DNA of 64,000 nucleotides, taken from Gammaproteobacteria bacterium. Its GTDB lineage: Bacteria; Pseudomonadota; Gammaproteobacteria; Coxiellales; Coxiellaceae. A model generated the notes under the pieces. That model did no database searches and was not told the origin of the DNA. It saw nothing but the letters and a program-made list of their open reading frames with translations. The translations under genes were made by a program, and so were the position numbers. This document shows positions 43,714 through 51,956 of this stretch, piece after piece. Numbering within the stretch: the first letter of the stretch is position 1; each line of letters begins with the position of its first letter. The DNA is taken from NCBI GenBank assembly GCA_030429175.1, contig JAUIDD010000002.1, forward strand, positions 62,001 through 126,000. Direction: 5' to 3'.

Positions 43714-44356
43714 ATCGTGGATTTGCTTGAGTTTACTCGCTATTGTCTTCATTCTTATTTGTCATACGATGTTTGATTTTGCGGTAACGTCATATGTCAG
43801 TATGAATGTCGATCAGCAAGGTGGGCTCCATCACTTTTTACATGCCTATGCAAACGTTGGCTTGGGTTGGCCATATGTGGTTGGTTTTTTTCTATTGTTT
43901 GCTGTGTCACGTTTTAAGCTTAAAAATGATACGCTTGTACTTCAATCGCTTTATTTGTTTATCACCGTGGCGATATCAGGATTGATGTGTGATATTTTAA
44001 AATTATTTTTTGGACGTCCACGTCCACAATTATATCTGCATCAACACCTAGAGCACTTTACCTTTTTTGGGCCGCATGCCGGACGTATGGCAAATTATAC
44101 ATCGTTTCCATCTGGACATGCGACCACTATCGCCGCAGTAGCGATTGCCGTTGCATTATTATGGCGACGTTGGCGCATGCCAATGCTGTTGTTAATGCTT
44201 ACTGTGTCGGCTGCGCGCGTATTATTACTACGCCATTTTGTTTCAGATGTGATTGCTGGCATGTTGCTCGGTGGGTTATCTTCTTTTGTATTGTATCAGT
44301 GGTTTTATTTGCGCTGGCAAACTGGCTTAGATAACACTTGGAGGCTTGTTAGATGA
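43700..44356 (+). CDS. PAP2-family membrane phosphatase
   Basis: 218 residues, about six membrane helices. All three PAP2 signature motifs are visible: KLFFGRPRPQ, PSGHATT and RVLLLRHFVSDVIAG. Likely removes phosphate from lipid A, undecaprenyl pyrophosphate or phosphatidylglycerophosphate on the periplasmic side. Coupled by overlap to the ArnT-like gene (14 bases) and to the small membrane gene that follows (ATGA), pointing to a joint role in envelope lipid modification. Confidence 0.9.
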   Translation: MQQTKSWICLSLLAIVFILICHTMFDFAVTSYVSMNVDQQGGLHHFLHAYANVGLGWPYVVGFFLLFAVSRFKLKNDTLVLQSLYLFITVAISGLMCDILKLFFGRPRPQLYLHQHLEHFTFFGPHAGRMANYTSFPSGHATTIAAVAIAVALLWRRWRMPMLLLMLTVSAARVLLLRHFVSDVIAGMLLGGLSSFVLYQWFYLRWQTGLDNTWRLVR

Positions 44357-44541
44357 CAACATTTCTATTCTTAATAGGTGCAGGATTGATGGTGTGGTTA
44401 AGCTTTCGCATGATTAAAGGCAATCCAGCTGCTTTCTCGCGTGAGCGTTTGGGTAAGGGTTTTTTTACTTTGGGGATACTCGCCTTGTTGCTAATTGGTT
44501 TGGTTTTTGTTTGTGTAAAATTAGTTGCATTTAATTCTTGA
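44353..44541 (+). CDS. Small two-helix membrane protein
   Basis: 62 residues with two hydrophobic helices (about 3-20 and 36-58) around a basic loop (RERLGKG). Its ATG overlaps the PAP2 stop as ATGA, and it is followed by a terminator-like hairpin, so it is the last gene of the glycosyltransferase operon. Family unknown. Confidence 0.7.
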   Translation: MTTFLFLIGAGLMVWLSFRMIKGNPAAFSRERLGKGFFTLGILALLLIGLVFVCVKLVAFNS

Positions 44542-44584
44542 ATTCTAATTACTATAGTTATATAGTGACCCACACAAATTTAAT

Positions 44585-44618
44585 AGCTTGTTAACTTTTT
44601 ACAGGCTGTCTTTTTTTT
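44585..44618 (+). terminator. Rho-independent terminator of the glycosyltransferase operon
   Basis: Stem AGCTTGT (44585-44591) / ACAGGCT (44601-44607), with one G-U pair, is followed by GTC and eight T residues (44611-44618), 44 bases after the small membrane gene. Confidence 0.55.
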
Positions 44619-44736
44619 GCCACCCACTTAATGTATCACTTTAAATAAGTATTTTATTTTTTAAAACATAAAGTTATCGCTTCTTAGTGAGAAAACACTT
44701 TGTCTATATGTGTAAAAAAAACACAACAACTATATT

Positions 44737-45780
44737 TCAGAGCCTTAGTTGGTCAGTAATCAATTCATCAAAGAGTACGCGATTGGGCATGGGTTGTATG
44801 GCATGATGAAGCACTGGTATGGTTAATATTTTACATGCTGAGTGTCGTTGTTGTTGACGTGCGTTAGTAATTTCTAGTTTGTTATCATCGATCAGTATAT
44901 TTAACACGTGCTTATGATTTTCAAATCCGTGCCATTTCCAATTAATTTCACCTGTTGGTTTATTAAAGCTGGAGACATTTCGATAGCTGTCTTCATCTAT
45001 TTTAATAAGAAGGTTATGTTTGAGCTCAGCTTTTTGGGTTGTAGCTTTGGCAGATAAGTAACTTGGGAGCTCATTATCTTCAGATTTTGATCGACTTGTT
45101 GAAAGACGTAGCAAAGCATTTGGGAACATGCTTTTTAATTCTTTAAGTTTTTTAATAACCTCGATATTGAGCGTGACCTTTTGCATTACTAGTGATTTTT
45201 TATAGTTGAGTAACGTATCATCTAGGCCGACATGGATGATTATTTTATGAAAGGCTTTTTTGTCGATATCCTCAAGTTCTGAGGCGTCGATTGTTAGGCT
45301 GAACTTTTTGGGTGTGGGTAATAACATGCTTTGCATCTGTGATGATGCTGAAAAAGAATCGCATAGCTTTCGCGAGTGACTTAAAAATAAAATATTTTTG
45401 GGATTTTTATAGTGAGCTAAACCCAGCATTAGCAAAACTGGTTTTTCAAATAAAGTTGGCATAGTCGCTGTCAGTGTTGGTATATCATCGATATCAATTT
45501 TATGAATTTTATCGAGTAATACTGGCATGTCGCTTAAGCTGAGCATCGATTTGAAAAGCTTTAAATCAATCGGCTTTGTGCATGATACCCCAATGAGGCG
45601 ATTATTGATGTTATGGCTCATGGTGCGCGTTAGAATAACGATTTCATGTGAGTTATTAAATGGCACGCGCATAAGATGGGAGACAAGATCATTATTAAGT
45701 GTGCCATTGTTTAAGACAAGACTTGCTGAGTCGACAATGAGTAAGGTTTCAATAGTCATGCTTCGTATCATAAACTTCAA
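44737..45780 (-). CDS. Tandem degenerate HAD-like protein
   Basis: Up to 347 residues (TTG at 45780; ATGs at 45771 and 45759 are alternatives, with no start clearly favoured). Two halves each recall the haloacid dehalogenase fold. Half 1: VDSASLVL (Asp17 but second Asp lost), ILTRT, and FLSHSRKL in place of a DDS motif. Half 2: HVGLDDTLLN, where the nucleophile Asp is Gly185 while Asp187 remains, then LSTSRS and LIDDNKLEI. Neither half has a complete catalytic set, so it is probably not a classical phosphatase. Similar degenerate HAD-like proteins occur in intracellular Gammaproteobacteria; a binding or host-directed role is possible. Confidence 0.65.
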   Translation of the reverse strand: MKFMIRSMTIETLLIVDSASLVLNNGTLNNDLVSHLMRVPFNNSHEIVILTRTMSHNINNRLIGVSCTKPIDLKLFKSMLSLSDMPVLLDKIHKIDIDDIPTLTATMPTLFEKPVLLMLGLAHYKNPKNILFLSHSRKLCDSFSASSQMQSMLLPTPKKFSLTIDASELEDIDKKAFHKIIIHVGLDDTLLNYKKSLVMQKVTLNIEVIKKLKELKSMFPNALLRLSTSRSKSEDNELPSYLSAKATTQKAELKHNLLIKIDEDSYRNVSSFNKPTGEINWKWHGFENHKHVLNILIDDNKLEITNARQQQRHSACKILTIPVLHHAIQPMPNRVLFDELITDQLRL

Positions 45781-45859
45781 ATATGAAAATTTTGTGAAAT
45801 GGTCCCATTTCTATCTGGTTAATAATTAAGCATTTTTAGTGGGCATGTTAAAAATAACG

Positions 45860-45868
45860 TGATATACT
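45860..45868 (+). promoter_or_regulatory. Candidate extended -10 promoter of engB
   Basis: TGATATACT (TG 45860-45861, TATACT 45863-45868), 30 bases before the engB start. No good -35 was found. Confidence 0.4.
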
Positions 45869-45897
45869 CGCCCAATTTACACAGACACGTGAATGAT

Positions 45898-46506
45898 ATG
45901 TTAACCAAACCAAAATACCAACAAGCTAAGTACTTGAATAGTGCAGCAGAATTAAAGCAATTGCCCAAAGATACCGGTATGGAGGTAGCTTTTATCGGTC
46001 GCTCGAATGCGGGTAAATCAAGTGCGCTAAATACCATTACCGGCATTAAGGGCTTAGCCAGAACCAGTCAGACGCCTGGGCGTACGCAGATGATTAATCT
46101 GTTTTCGCTCGATGCAGATCGCAGGCTTGTGGATTTACCGGGTTATGGCTATGCCAAAGCACCACGTGTATTGCGTGAGAAGTGGTTACAGAATACAAAT
46201 GAGTATCTTAAGGTACGTGAGTGTCTTAAGGGTTTGGTGGTGTTAATGGATATTCGGCATCCACTTAAAGATTCAGATCAGCAGCTGATTACATGGGCTG
46301 TTGATTGTCAGTTACCGCTACATGTATTATTAACCAAATCAGATAAACTCAAAAGTGGCGCGCGTATGCGTACACTGCGAGAAGTGAAAACCTATCTTGA
46401 ACAATTCGGTGATATGGTAACCATACAACTTTTTTCTTCTCTCGATCGAAATGGTTTAGACGAGGCGCAAGAAAAATTAGACGAATGGTTTGTTGAGTCT
46501 GAGTAA
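45898..46506 (+). CDS. engB: Ribosome biogenesis GTPase EngB (YihA/YsxC)
   Basis: 202 residues from ATG 45898 ([13 protein letters not shown]), which aligns with E. coli YihA; the longer frame from 45859 covers the promoter. G1 [10 protein letters not shown]2 region [11 protein letters not shown]3 [10 protein letters not shown]4 TKSD and G5 SSLD are all in place. Acts in 50S subunit assembly. Monocistronic in appearance. Confidence 0.96.
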   Translation: MLTKPKYQQAKYLNSAAELKQLPKDTGMEVAFIGRSNAGKSSALNTITGIKGLARTSQTPGRTQMINLFSLDADRRLVDLPGYGYAKAPRVLREKWLQNTNEYLKVRECLKGLVVLMDIRHPLKDSDQQLITWAVDCQLPLHVLLTKSDKLKSGARMRTLREVKTYLEQFGDMVTIQLFSSLDRNGLDEAQEKLDEWFVESE

Positions 46507-46573
46507 TTATTAAATACCATCATTGTGAGGCGTGCATTGCACGGCGTGGCAATCTACCTAGCAGGACAGAGCA

Positions 46574-48313
46574 ATGTCTCTAAACACTTACAATAAAAAT
46601 GAAGTGACGAGCTGGCCCATTCCTAATGTTTGGGATTTAGTGGCATTGGTATTTGTGTTAGCGATTATTTTTTTATTGGGGTGGGGCGGTTCGGGCCTAG
46701 TTGGCCATTATAATTTTGGCCAACATATTCCGATTAGTTTAAGTCCGACTAAACTACCTTATTATGCACTGCGTTCGGTGGTGCGTATGCTGATTGCGAT
46801 GTGTTGTTCGTTACTATTTACCTTTATTTTTGCAACTTGGGCCGCAAAGAGCCGTTATGCTGAGCGAATTATTATTCCGATGATTGATGTTGCACAAACG
46901 GTACCGGTATTAGGCTTTCTCTCAATTGCCGTAGCAAATCTTACGCTGATTTTTAAAGGTAGTATGCTTGGCCCTGAGTTGGCAGCAATTTTTGCGATTT
47001 TTACGGCGCAAGTATGGAATATGGCATTAAGCTTTTATCAAAGTTTAAAAACAGTCCCACATGAGCTCGGTGAAGCATCCCGGATGTTTCAGTTATCGAG
47101 CTGGCAGAAGTTTTGGAAAATTGAAGCGCCGTTTGCCATGCCGGGATTGTTATGGAATGCGATGATGTCGATGTCGGGCAGCTGGGTATTCTTGGTTGCA
47201 TCAGAAGCAATTACAGTTGCGAACCAAAATATTACTTTGCCAGGTGTGGGTTCGTATATTGCTATGGCGATTACGCACGCAGATTTCAAAGCAGTGGTGT
47301 ATGTGGTCATTACCATGTTTATCGTTATCAGTCTATACGATCAAGTTATCTTTCGTCCACTGGTAGCCTGGGCTGAAAAGTTTAAAGCTGAAGAAGCAGG
47401 TGATGAGGATGAGCGTGAGTCTTGGGTATTACAGCTTTTTCAGCGCGCTGCATTTTTTCAGCATATTGGCAATTATATCAGTTTATTTAGAGAATGGTTT
47501 ATTAATGCGCCGGTGTTTATGCAAAGACGCAGTCGTGTCAAAACACCTAAAAATTATGCATCCTATCGCCGTTATTTTGTCATACTATGGAATGTATTGG
47601 TGTTTGTGTGTGTGGCGTTTGGGTTATATGTGTTGTGGCATTTTATTTATGATTCAGTGCCTTTTTATATGACGTGGCACATACTGTATCTCGGATTCGT
47701 AACAGCAGTGCGTGTGACGGTGCTTATCATTATCAGTTCCATTATATGGGTACCGATTGGTGTATGGATTGGGTTACATCCTAAAGCGTCGGCTATTGCG
47801 CAACCGATCGTACAATTTTTTGCAGCGTTTCCAGCTAACTTGTTATATCCATTTTTTGTGATTCCGATTGTGATGTATCATCTAAATGTAAATATTTGGA
47901 CGTCACCCTTAATGATACTCGGTACCCAGTGGTATATCCTATTTAATGTTGTGGCGGGTACGATTGCATTACCAAAACACTTAAAGCAAGCAGTGGGTAC
48001 ATTAAACGTAAGTGGTTGGTTGTGGTGGAAGCGTTTTGCATTACCCGGTATTTTCCCTTTTTATGTAACAGGCGCAATTACGGCAGCAGGTGGTGCTTGG
48101 AATATCAGTATTATTGCGGAGTCTGTGAGCTGGGGTAAATACCATTTGCATGCAACTGGCCTTGGCGATTTTATTGCACAAGTTACTGCTGATGGTAATT
48201 TTCCACTTGAAGCATTGAGTATCGCTGTGATGTCATTATATGTGTTAGTGATTAATCACTTAGTTTGGAAGCCGTTGTATAGTTTGGCACAAGAAAAATT
48301 TCAGATTCGTTGA
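46574..48313 (+). CDS. ABC transporter permease with two fused BPD domains
   Basis: 579 residues holding two consecutive NitT/TauT-type permease units, each with about 5-6 helices: the first (about 75-270) with the EAA-like loop ELGEASRMFQLSSWQKFWKIEAPFA, the second (about 370-570) with AVGTLNVSGWLWWKRFALPGIFP. A charged linker (about 275-330) joins them. Pairs with the ATPase 10 bases downstream. No substrate-binding protein gene is nearby, so direction and substrate remain unknown. Confidence 0.9.
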   Translation: MSLNTYNKNEVTSWPIPNVWDLVALVFVLAIIFLLGWGGSGLVGHYNFGQHIPISLSPTKLPYYALRSVVRMLIAMCCSLLFTFIFATWAAKSRYAERIIIPMIDVAQTVPVLGFLSIAVANLTLIFKGSMLGPELAAIFAIFTAQVWNMALSFYQSLKTVPHELGEASRMFQLSSWQKFWKIEAPFAMPGLLWNAMMSMSGSWVFLVASEAITVANQNITLPGVGSYIAMAITHADFKAVVYVVITMFIVISLYDQVIFRPLVAWAEKFKAEEAGDEDERESWVLQLFQRAAFFQHIGNYISLFREWFINAPVFMQRRSRVKTPKNYASYRRYFVILWNVLVFVCVAFGLYVLWHFIYDSVPFYMTWHILYLGFVTAVRVTVLIIISSIIWVPIGVWIGLHPKASAIAQPIVQFFAAFPANLLYPFFVIPIVMYHLNVNIWTSPLMILGTQWYILFNVVAGTIALPKHLKQAVGTLNVSGWLWWKRFALPGIFPFYVTGAITAAGGAWNISIIAESVSWGKYHLHATGLGDFIAQVTADGNFPLEALSIAVMSLYVLVINHLVWKPLYSLAQEKFQIR

Positions 48314-48322
48314 GGATTAAAA

Positions 48323-49585
48323 ATGAAGCACGCCTTAATTGAAGTAAAAAATGTAAAAAAAGCGTTTAAGAAAAAGCGTGTGCATGAATTGTTGGTACTC
48401 GATAATGTCAATTTTTCGATTCACGAAGGTGAGATTATTGCGCTGCTTGGTAAGTCTGGCTCAGGAAAGTCGACCTTACTACGTATTATTGCTGGTTTAA
48501 TTAAAGCAAGTGAAGGAGAAGTGCTATATCACGGCGAGGCGATTACTGACCCAGTGCCGGGGCTGACTATGGTATTTCAGCATTTTGCACTCTTGCCGTG
48601 GCTCACCGTATTAGAAAATGTAGAACTTGGTTTAGAAGCACAAGGCATTAAGCGCGAAGAACGACGTAAGCGTGCATTAGCAGCGATCGATGTCGTTGGT
48701 CTTGATGGCTTTGAATCGGCCTATCCGAAAGAGTTATCAGGTGGTATGTCACAGCGTGTGGGTATTGCACGTGCTTTAGTTGTCGATCCAGAAGTACTAT
48801 TAATGGATGAGCCATTTTCAGCATTAGATGTATTAACTGCAGATAAGATGCGTAGCGATTTGCTGAATATTTGGCAGTCTGAAAAAACGAATATTAAATC
48901 AATTTTAATCGTTACCCATAATATTGAAGAAGCAGTTCAGCTTGCCGATCGTATTCTAATTTTTTCACATAACCCAGGCTATGTGCAGCAAGAAATCAAA
49001 ATTGATATGCCATATCCAAGAGAAGAAAAAGATCCACAGTTTACTGCATTAGTAGAAAAGATTTATCGTATTATGACTCAGCCCGCAATTACGATTGAAG
49101 AGGGTTATCGTATTCCAAGTGTTAAAGTATCTGAACTGCTTGGTTTTATGGAAACATTAGCATCTGAGTATGAACGCAAAGTTGACCTTCCAATACTTGC
49201 AGAAGATTTACATCTGGAGATCGATGCGTTATTCCCAATTACAGAAGCTTTAGATATTTTACACTTTGCCTGTGTGAGCCAAGGTGACATTGAATTGACA
49301 GACATTGGTCGTAAAGTTGCAGCTGCAGATATCTTGGATCAGAAAAAAATATTTGCTCAACAGTTGATAACCTATGTTCCTTTGGCACGCTATATCCGTC
49401 ATAGCCTCGATAAACAATCAGATCATGAAGTCTCAGAAGAAATATTCCTAAAAGAACTCGGTAAAAACTTGAGTGAACAAGCAGCCGACGAAGTATTAAC
49501 CACAGTGATTGATTGGGGGCGTTATGCTGAAATCTTTGCTTATGACTACAATACGGGTTATCTAAGTCTTGAGAATCCGAGCTAG
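48323..49585 (+). CDS. ABC ATPase with C-terminal AAA-associated domain
   Basis: 420 residues. NitT/TauT-type ATPase domain (1 to about 260): Walker A LLGKSGSGKST, Q-loop MVFQHFALLPW, signature LSGGMSQR, Walker B VLLMDEPFSALD, H-loop VTHN. Residues about 265-420 match the AAA-associated C-terminal domain often found on such ATPases. Overlaps the convergent epimerase gene by 24 bases at the 3' end. Forms a two-gene transporter with the double permease. Confidence 0.9.
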   Translation: MKHALIEVKNVKKAFKKKRVHELLVLDNVNFSIHEGEIIALLGKSGSGKSTLLRIIAGLIKASEGEVLYHGEAITDPVPGLTMVFQHFALLPWLTVLENVELGLEAQGIKREERRKRALAAIDVVGLDGFESAYPKELSGGMSQRVGIARALVVDPEVLLMDEPFSALDVLTADKMRSDLLNIWQSEKTNIKSILIVTHNIEEAVQLADRILIFSHNPGYVQQEIKIDMPYPREEKDPQFTALVEKIYRIMTQPAITIEEGYRIPSVKVSELLGFMETLASEYERKVDLPILAEDLHLEIDALFPITEALDILHFACVSQGDIELTDIGRKVAAADILDQKKIFAQQLITYVPLARYIRHSLDKQSDHEVSEEIFLKELGKNLSEQAADEVLTTVIDWGRYAEIFAYDYNTGYLSLENPS

Positions 49586-50461
49586 CGCTTGTTTGAGACG
49601 GGGATGCTTAAATTGAAACCCAAGTTGTTTAAGGCGTGTTGCTTTAACCCTAACACCATTTAGAAGTAATGTTTCGCCCATCTCTCCAAACATCAATTTA
49701 ATCATAAAGTCTGGTAAGTGCATGAAGCAGGGTCTATGTAGTGTGGCCGCGAGTGTTTTTGCAAATTGTTGTTGTGTCACAACTTCGTCTGCAACAATAT
49801 TAAAAGCACCACTGGCTTCGGGTTTTTCGAGTAAGAATTTAATAGCAGAAACCACATCATCTATTGATACCCATGAAAAAGGCTGTTTGCCGCTACTAAT
49901 AATAGCCCCCATGCCAAATTTAAAGCTCGGTAACATTTTTGCAAGTGCACCATCTTTTGCAGAGAGTATTACTGCAAAGCGTAGTTTGACAACATTGACA
50001 CCGATGTTAATTGCGTTATCTAGTGCTGCTTCCCACTGTGTGGCAACCTGGCTTAAAAAATCAATTTGTGTATGATCGAGTTGAGTATTTTCATCGAATA
50101 CCATTTTGTCTTCGATACCATAGATGCCAATTGCACTGGCATTGAAAATACGGGGACTATTATTTTTTAATTGAGCGCAGAGATTGGCTATTTGAGTTGC
50201 GGTGTTAACGCGACTATCAAGGATTAATTGTTTTTGGGCGGCGCTCCATTTTTTGTTACCAATATTTTCGCCGGCTAAATTAATCACACAGTCATAGTCA
50301 GCTAATAAGTCAGTGCTAAGTTCATCCCAAGAAAGGCATGTAAAGTTATGGTCTAGGCGTGAGGCGTCACGTCCCACTAACGTTAGATTGTGTTTGGATT
50401 TAAGTGCTTGAGTTAAAGCGCAACCAACTAAGCCACTGGCGCCACAAATTATAATGTTCAT
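49562..50461 (-). CDS. TIGR01777-family NAD-dependent epimerase (YfcH-like)
   Basis: 299 residues of the extended SDR fold: NAD-binding CGASGLVGCAL at residues 5-15, the segment NLAGENI (near 62), and the C-terminal DUF1731-like motif QLGFQFKHPRLKQAL. YfcH-family proteins are conserved but their substrate is not established. Its 3' end overlaps the convergent ABC ATPase gene by 24 bases. Confidence 0.9.
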   Translation of the reverse strand: MNIIICGASGLVGCALTQALKSKHNLTLVGRDASRLDHNFTCLSWDELSTDLLADYDCVINLAGENIGNKKWSAAQKQLILDSRVNTATQIANLCAQLKNNSPRIFNASAIGIYGIEDKMVFDENTQLDHTQIDFLSQVATQWEAALDNAINIGVNVVKLRFAVILSAKDGALAKMLPSFKFGMGAIISSGKQPFSWVSIDDVVSAIKFLLEKPEASGAFNIVADEVVTQQQFAKTLAATLHRPCFMHLPDFMIKLMFGEMGETLLLNGVRVKATRLKQLGFQFKHPRLKQALARILKT

Positions 50462-50509
50462 ATCTAAAAAAGCCCATTTGGTGAAGGTTTTATTTTAGTA
50501 ATAATCTAG

Positions 50510-50515
50510 TATAAT
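50510..50515 (+). promoter_or_regulatory. -10 box close to the hydrolase start
   Basis: A consensus TATAAT ends seven bases before the ATG at 50523, where transcription would begin, and there is no Shine-Dalgarno; possible leaderless mRNA. The -35 region (50487-50492, GTTTTA) is poor. Confidence 0.35.
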
Positions 50516-50522
50516 TACATCT

Positions 50523-51143
50523 ATGATAAAAACAACATTATTAGCAGGTACTGTTGGCAAACTCGAAGCGATGGTTTGTGAGCCGCAAGCACTACCAAAA
50601 GTAATTGGTGTGATCTGCCACCCACATCCACAGCAAGAAGGCACAATGCATAATAAAGTCGTTACCACTTTGGCAAAAGCGTTTGAGCTATGTGGTGCTG
50701 CAACAGTGCGTTTCAACTTCAGAGGTGTGGGCAAAAGTGACGGTGTGTTCGACGATGCAGTTGGTGAGTGCGATGATTTGCGTGCAATAATCAAGTGGGC
50801 TACTGAACAGTATCCTGGTATACCCCTATGGCTGGGTGGTTTTTCATTTGGTGGCTATATTGCAGCACGTGTCGCTAACGAAGACCAAGTAGCTTCTCGA
50901 CTTATCACTATTGCGCCAGCTGTAACAAGATACAGTTTCAATGATATTACTCAGATTACTATTCCGTGGTTAATTGTTCACGGTGATCAGGATGATGTCG
51001 TGTCACTTCAGGCTTTAATCGATTGGCAGCAGTCGATGTCTTTTGTTAAAGCACCAGAACTAGAAATATTTGAAGGTGTTGGTCATTTTTTCCATGGACA
51101 GCTGATTCCATTGCGCGAACTACTGGTGCAGTGGCTGCAGTGA
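50523..51143 (+). CDS. Alpha/beta hydrolase (serine esterase-like)
   Basis: 206 residues, compact alpha/beta fold. CHPHPQQEGTMHNKVV forms the oxyanion region, the nucleophile is Ser in GGFSFGGYIA (near residue 107), Asp in HGDQDDVV and His in GVGHFFHG complete the triad. Cytoplasmic. Close relatives are small proteins of unknown physiological substrate. Its stop codon overlaps the -35 box of the next gene's promoter. Confidence 0.88.
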   Translation: MIKTTLLAGTVGKLEAMVCEPQALPKVIGVICHPHPQQEGTMHNKVVTTLAKAFELCGAATVRFNFRGVGKSDGVFDDAVGECDDLRAIIKWATEQYPGIPLWLGGFSFGGYIAARVANEDQVASRLITIAPAVTRYSFNDITQITIPWLIVHGDQDDVVSLQALIDWQQSMSFVKAPELEIFEGVGHFFHGQLIPLRELLVQWLQ

Positions 51144-51168
51144 CAACTTTATAAAAAGCCGTTACAAT
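51140..51168 (+). promoter_or_regulatory. Promoter of the LPD7-like gene
   Basis: -35 GTGACA (51140-51145) and -10 TACAAT (51163-51168) with an ideal 17-bp spacer, 30 bases before ATG 51198. Confidence 0.5.
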
Positions 51169-51197
51169 GATTCTTCTATATGGCCTTAGAGGTATTT

Positions 51198-51956
51198 ATG
51201 CCAGACGATAAAAACCACAAAAAACCTAATTCAGAAGAAGCACGTCTGCAAAAGGATATTGATTCGATTGTAAGCCAGTTGGGTTTAAGTGGTGATGAGT
51301 CAGCACACGAATCTCAAGAAGAAGGGCCTGAAGAAGAAGCGTATACAGAAGAAGAAAGTCTTGAGGAAGCAGCGATTGAAAGCCTTGAGAATGCACCAGA
51401 AGTAGATATAGAAGAATCGATTCAAGCAGCCGCACAAAAGCTGGGTGTTGATGTTGATTTGTTGCGTGATGTTACTGCCGAAGAAATTCAATATCTTATT
51501 GACATGTGTCCCTATCTGCAGGTTGTCGATACAGTATTACACTATATAGATGAGCCACCACCCGATGTGCAGTTTATTCAAGCGAAATCTGGTTGGAAAA
51601 TCTTCGATTATGGTGATGCAATGTGTAGTTCTGCTGGAGAACGTATACTAAACTTATCTGATTCAGCGCAAAGTGATGATGATGAAGGTGGTGACGGCAC
51701 GATTTGGCATCAAGGTATTATAACAGCAGCCGAAATGGTAGAAATCGCTAAAGCACGTGGCTGGAAAGGATTGCAAATTATTGATGGACATCGCATCATG
51801 AAACGCAGCGCTTGGATTGTCGCTTTAAGAGAGGGGTTGCCGGTAGTCGGTTATGAGCCGACGGAAGCCGATAAAAAAGCACGTGCACGTATTGCGATGA
51901 GCGATAGCGAGTACGAAAGTCTACGTCATTATGCCAAAACGCAGTCTTTAAGATGA
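51198..51956 (+). CDS. Acidic protein with LPD7-like C-terminal domain
   Basis: 252 residues from ATG 51198 (MPDDKNHKK), which has AGAGG six bases upstream; the ATG at 51180 would place that site inside the coding region. Residues about 20-80 are very acidic and disordered. The C-terminus (about 180-240) with AKARGWKGLQIIDG, AAWIVAL-like AWIVALREGLPV and GYEPTEADK resembles the LPD7 domain of large polyvalent/conjugation-associated proteins, here as a small free-standing protein. Role unknown. Its stop overlaps the convergent gene by 9 bases. Confidence 0.6.
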   Translation: MPDDKNHKKPNSEEARLQKDIDSIVSQLGLSGDESAHESQEEGPEEEAYTEEESLEEAAIESLENAPEVDIEESIQAAAQKLGVDVDLLRDVTAEEIQYLIDMCPYLQVVDTVLHYIDEPPPDVQFIQAKSGWKIFDYGDAMCSSAGERILNLSDSAQSDDDEGGDGTIWHQGIITAAEMVEIAKARGWKGLQIIDGHRIMKRSAWIVALREGLPVVGYEPTEADKKARARIAMSDSEYESLRHYAKTQSLR

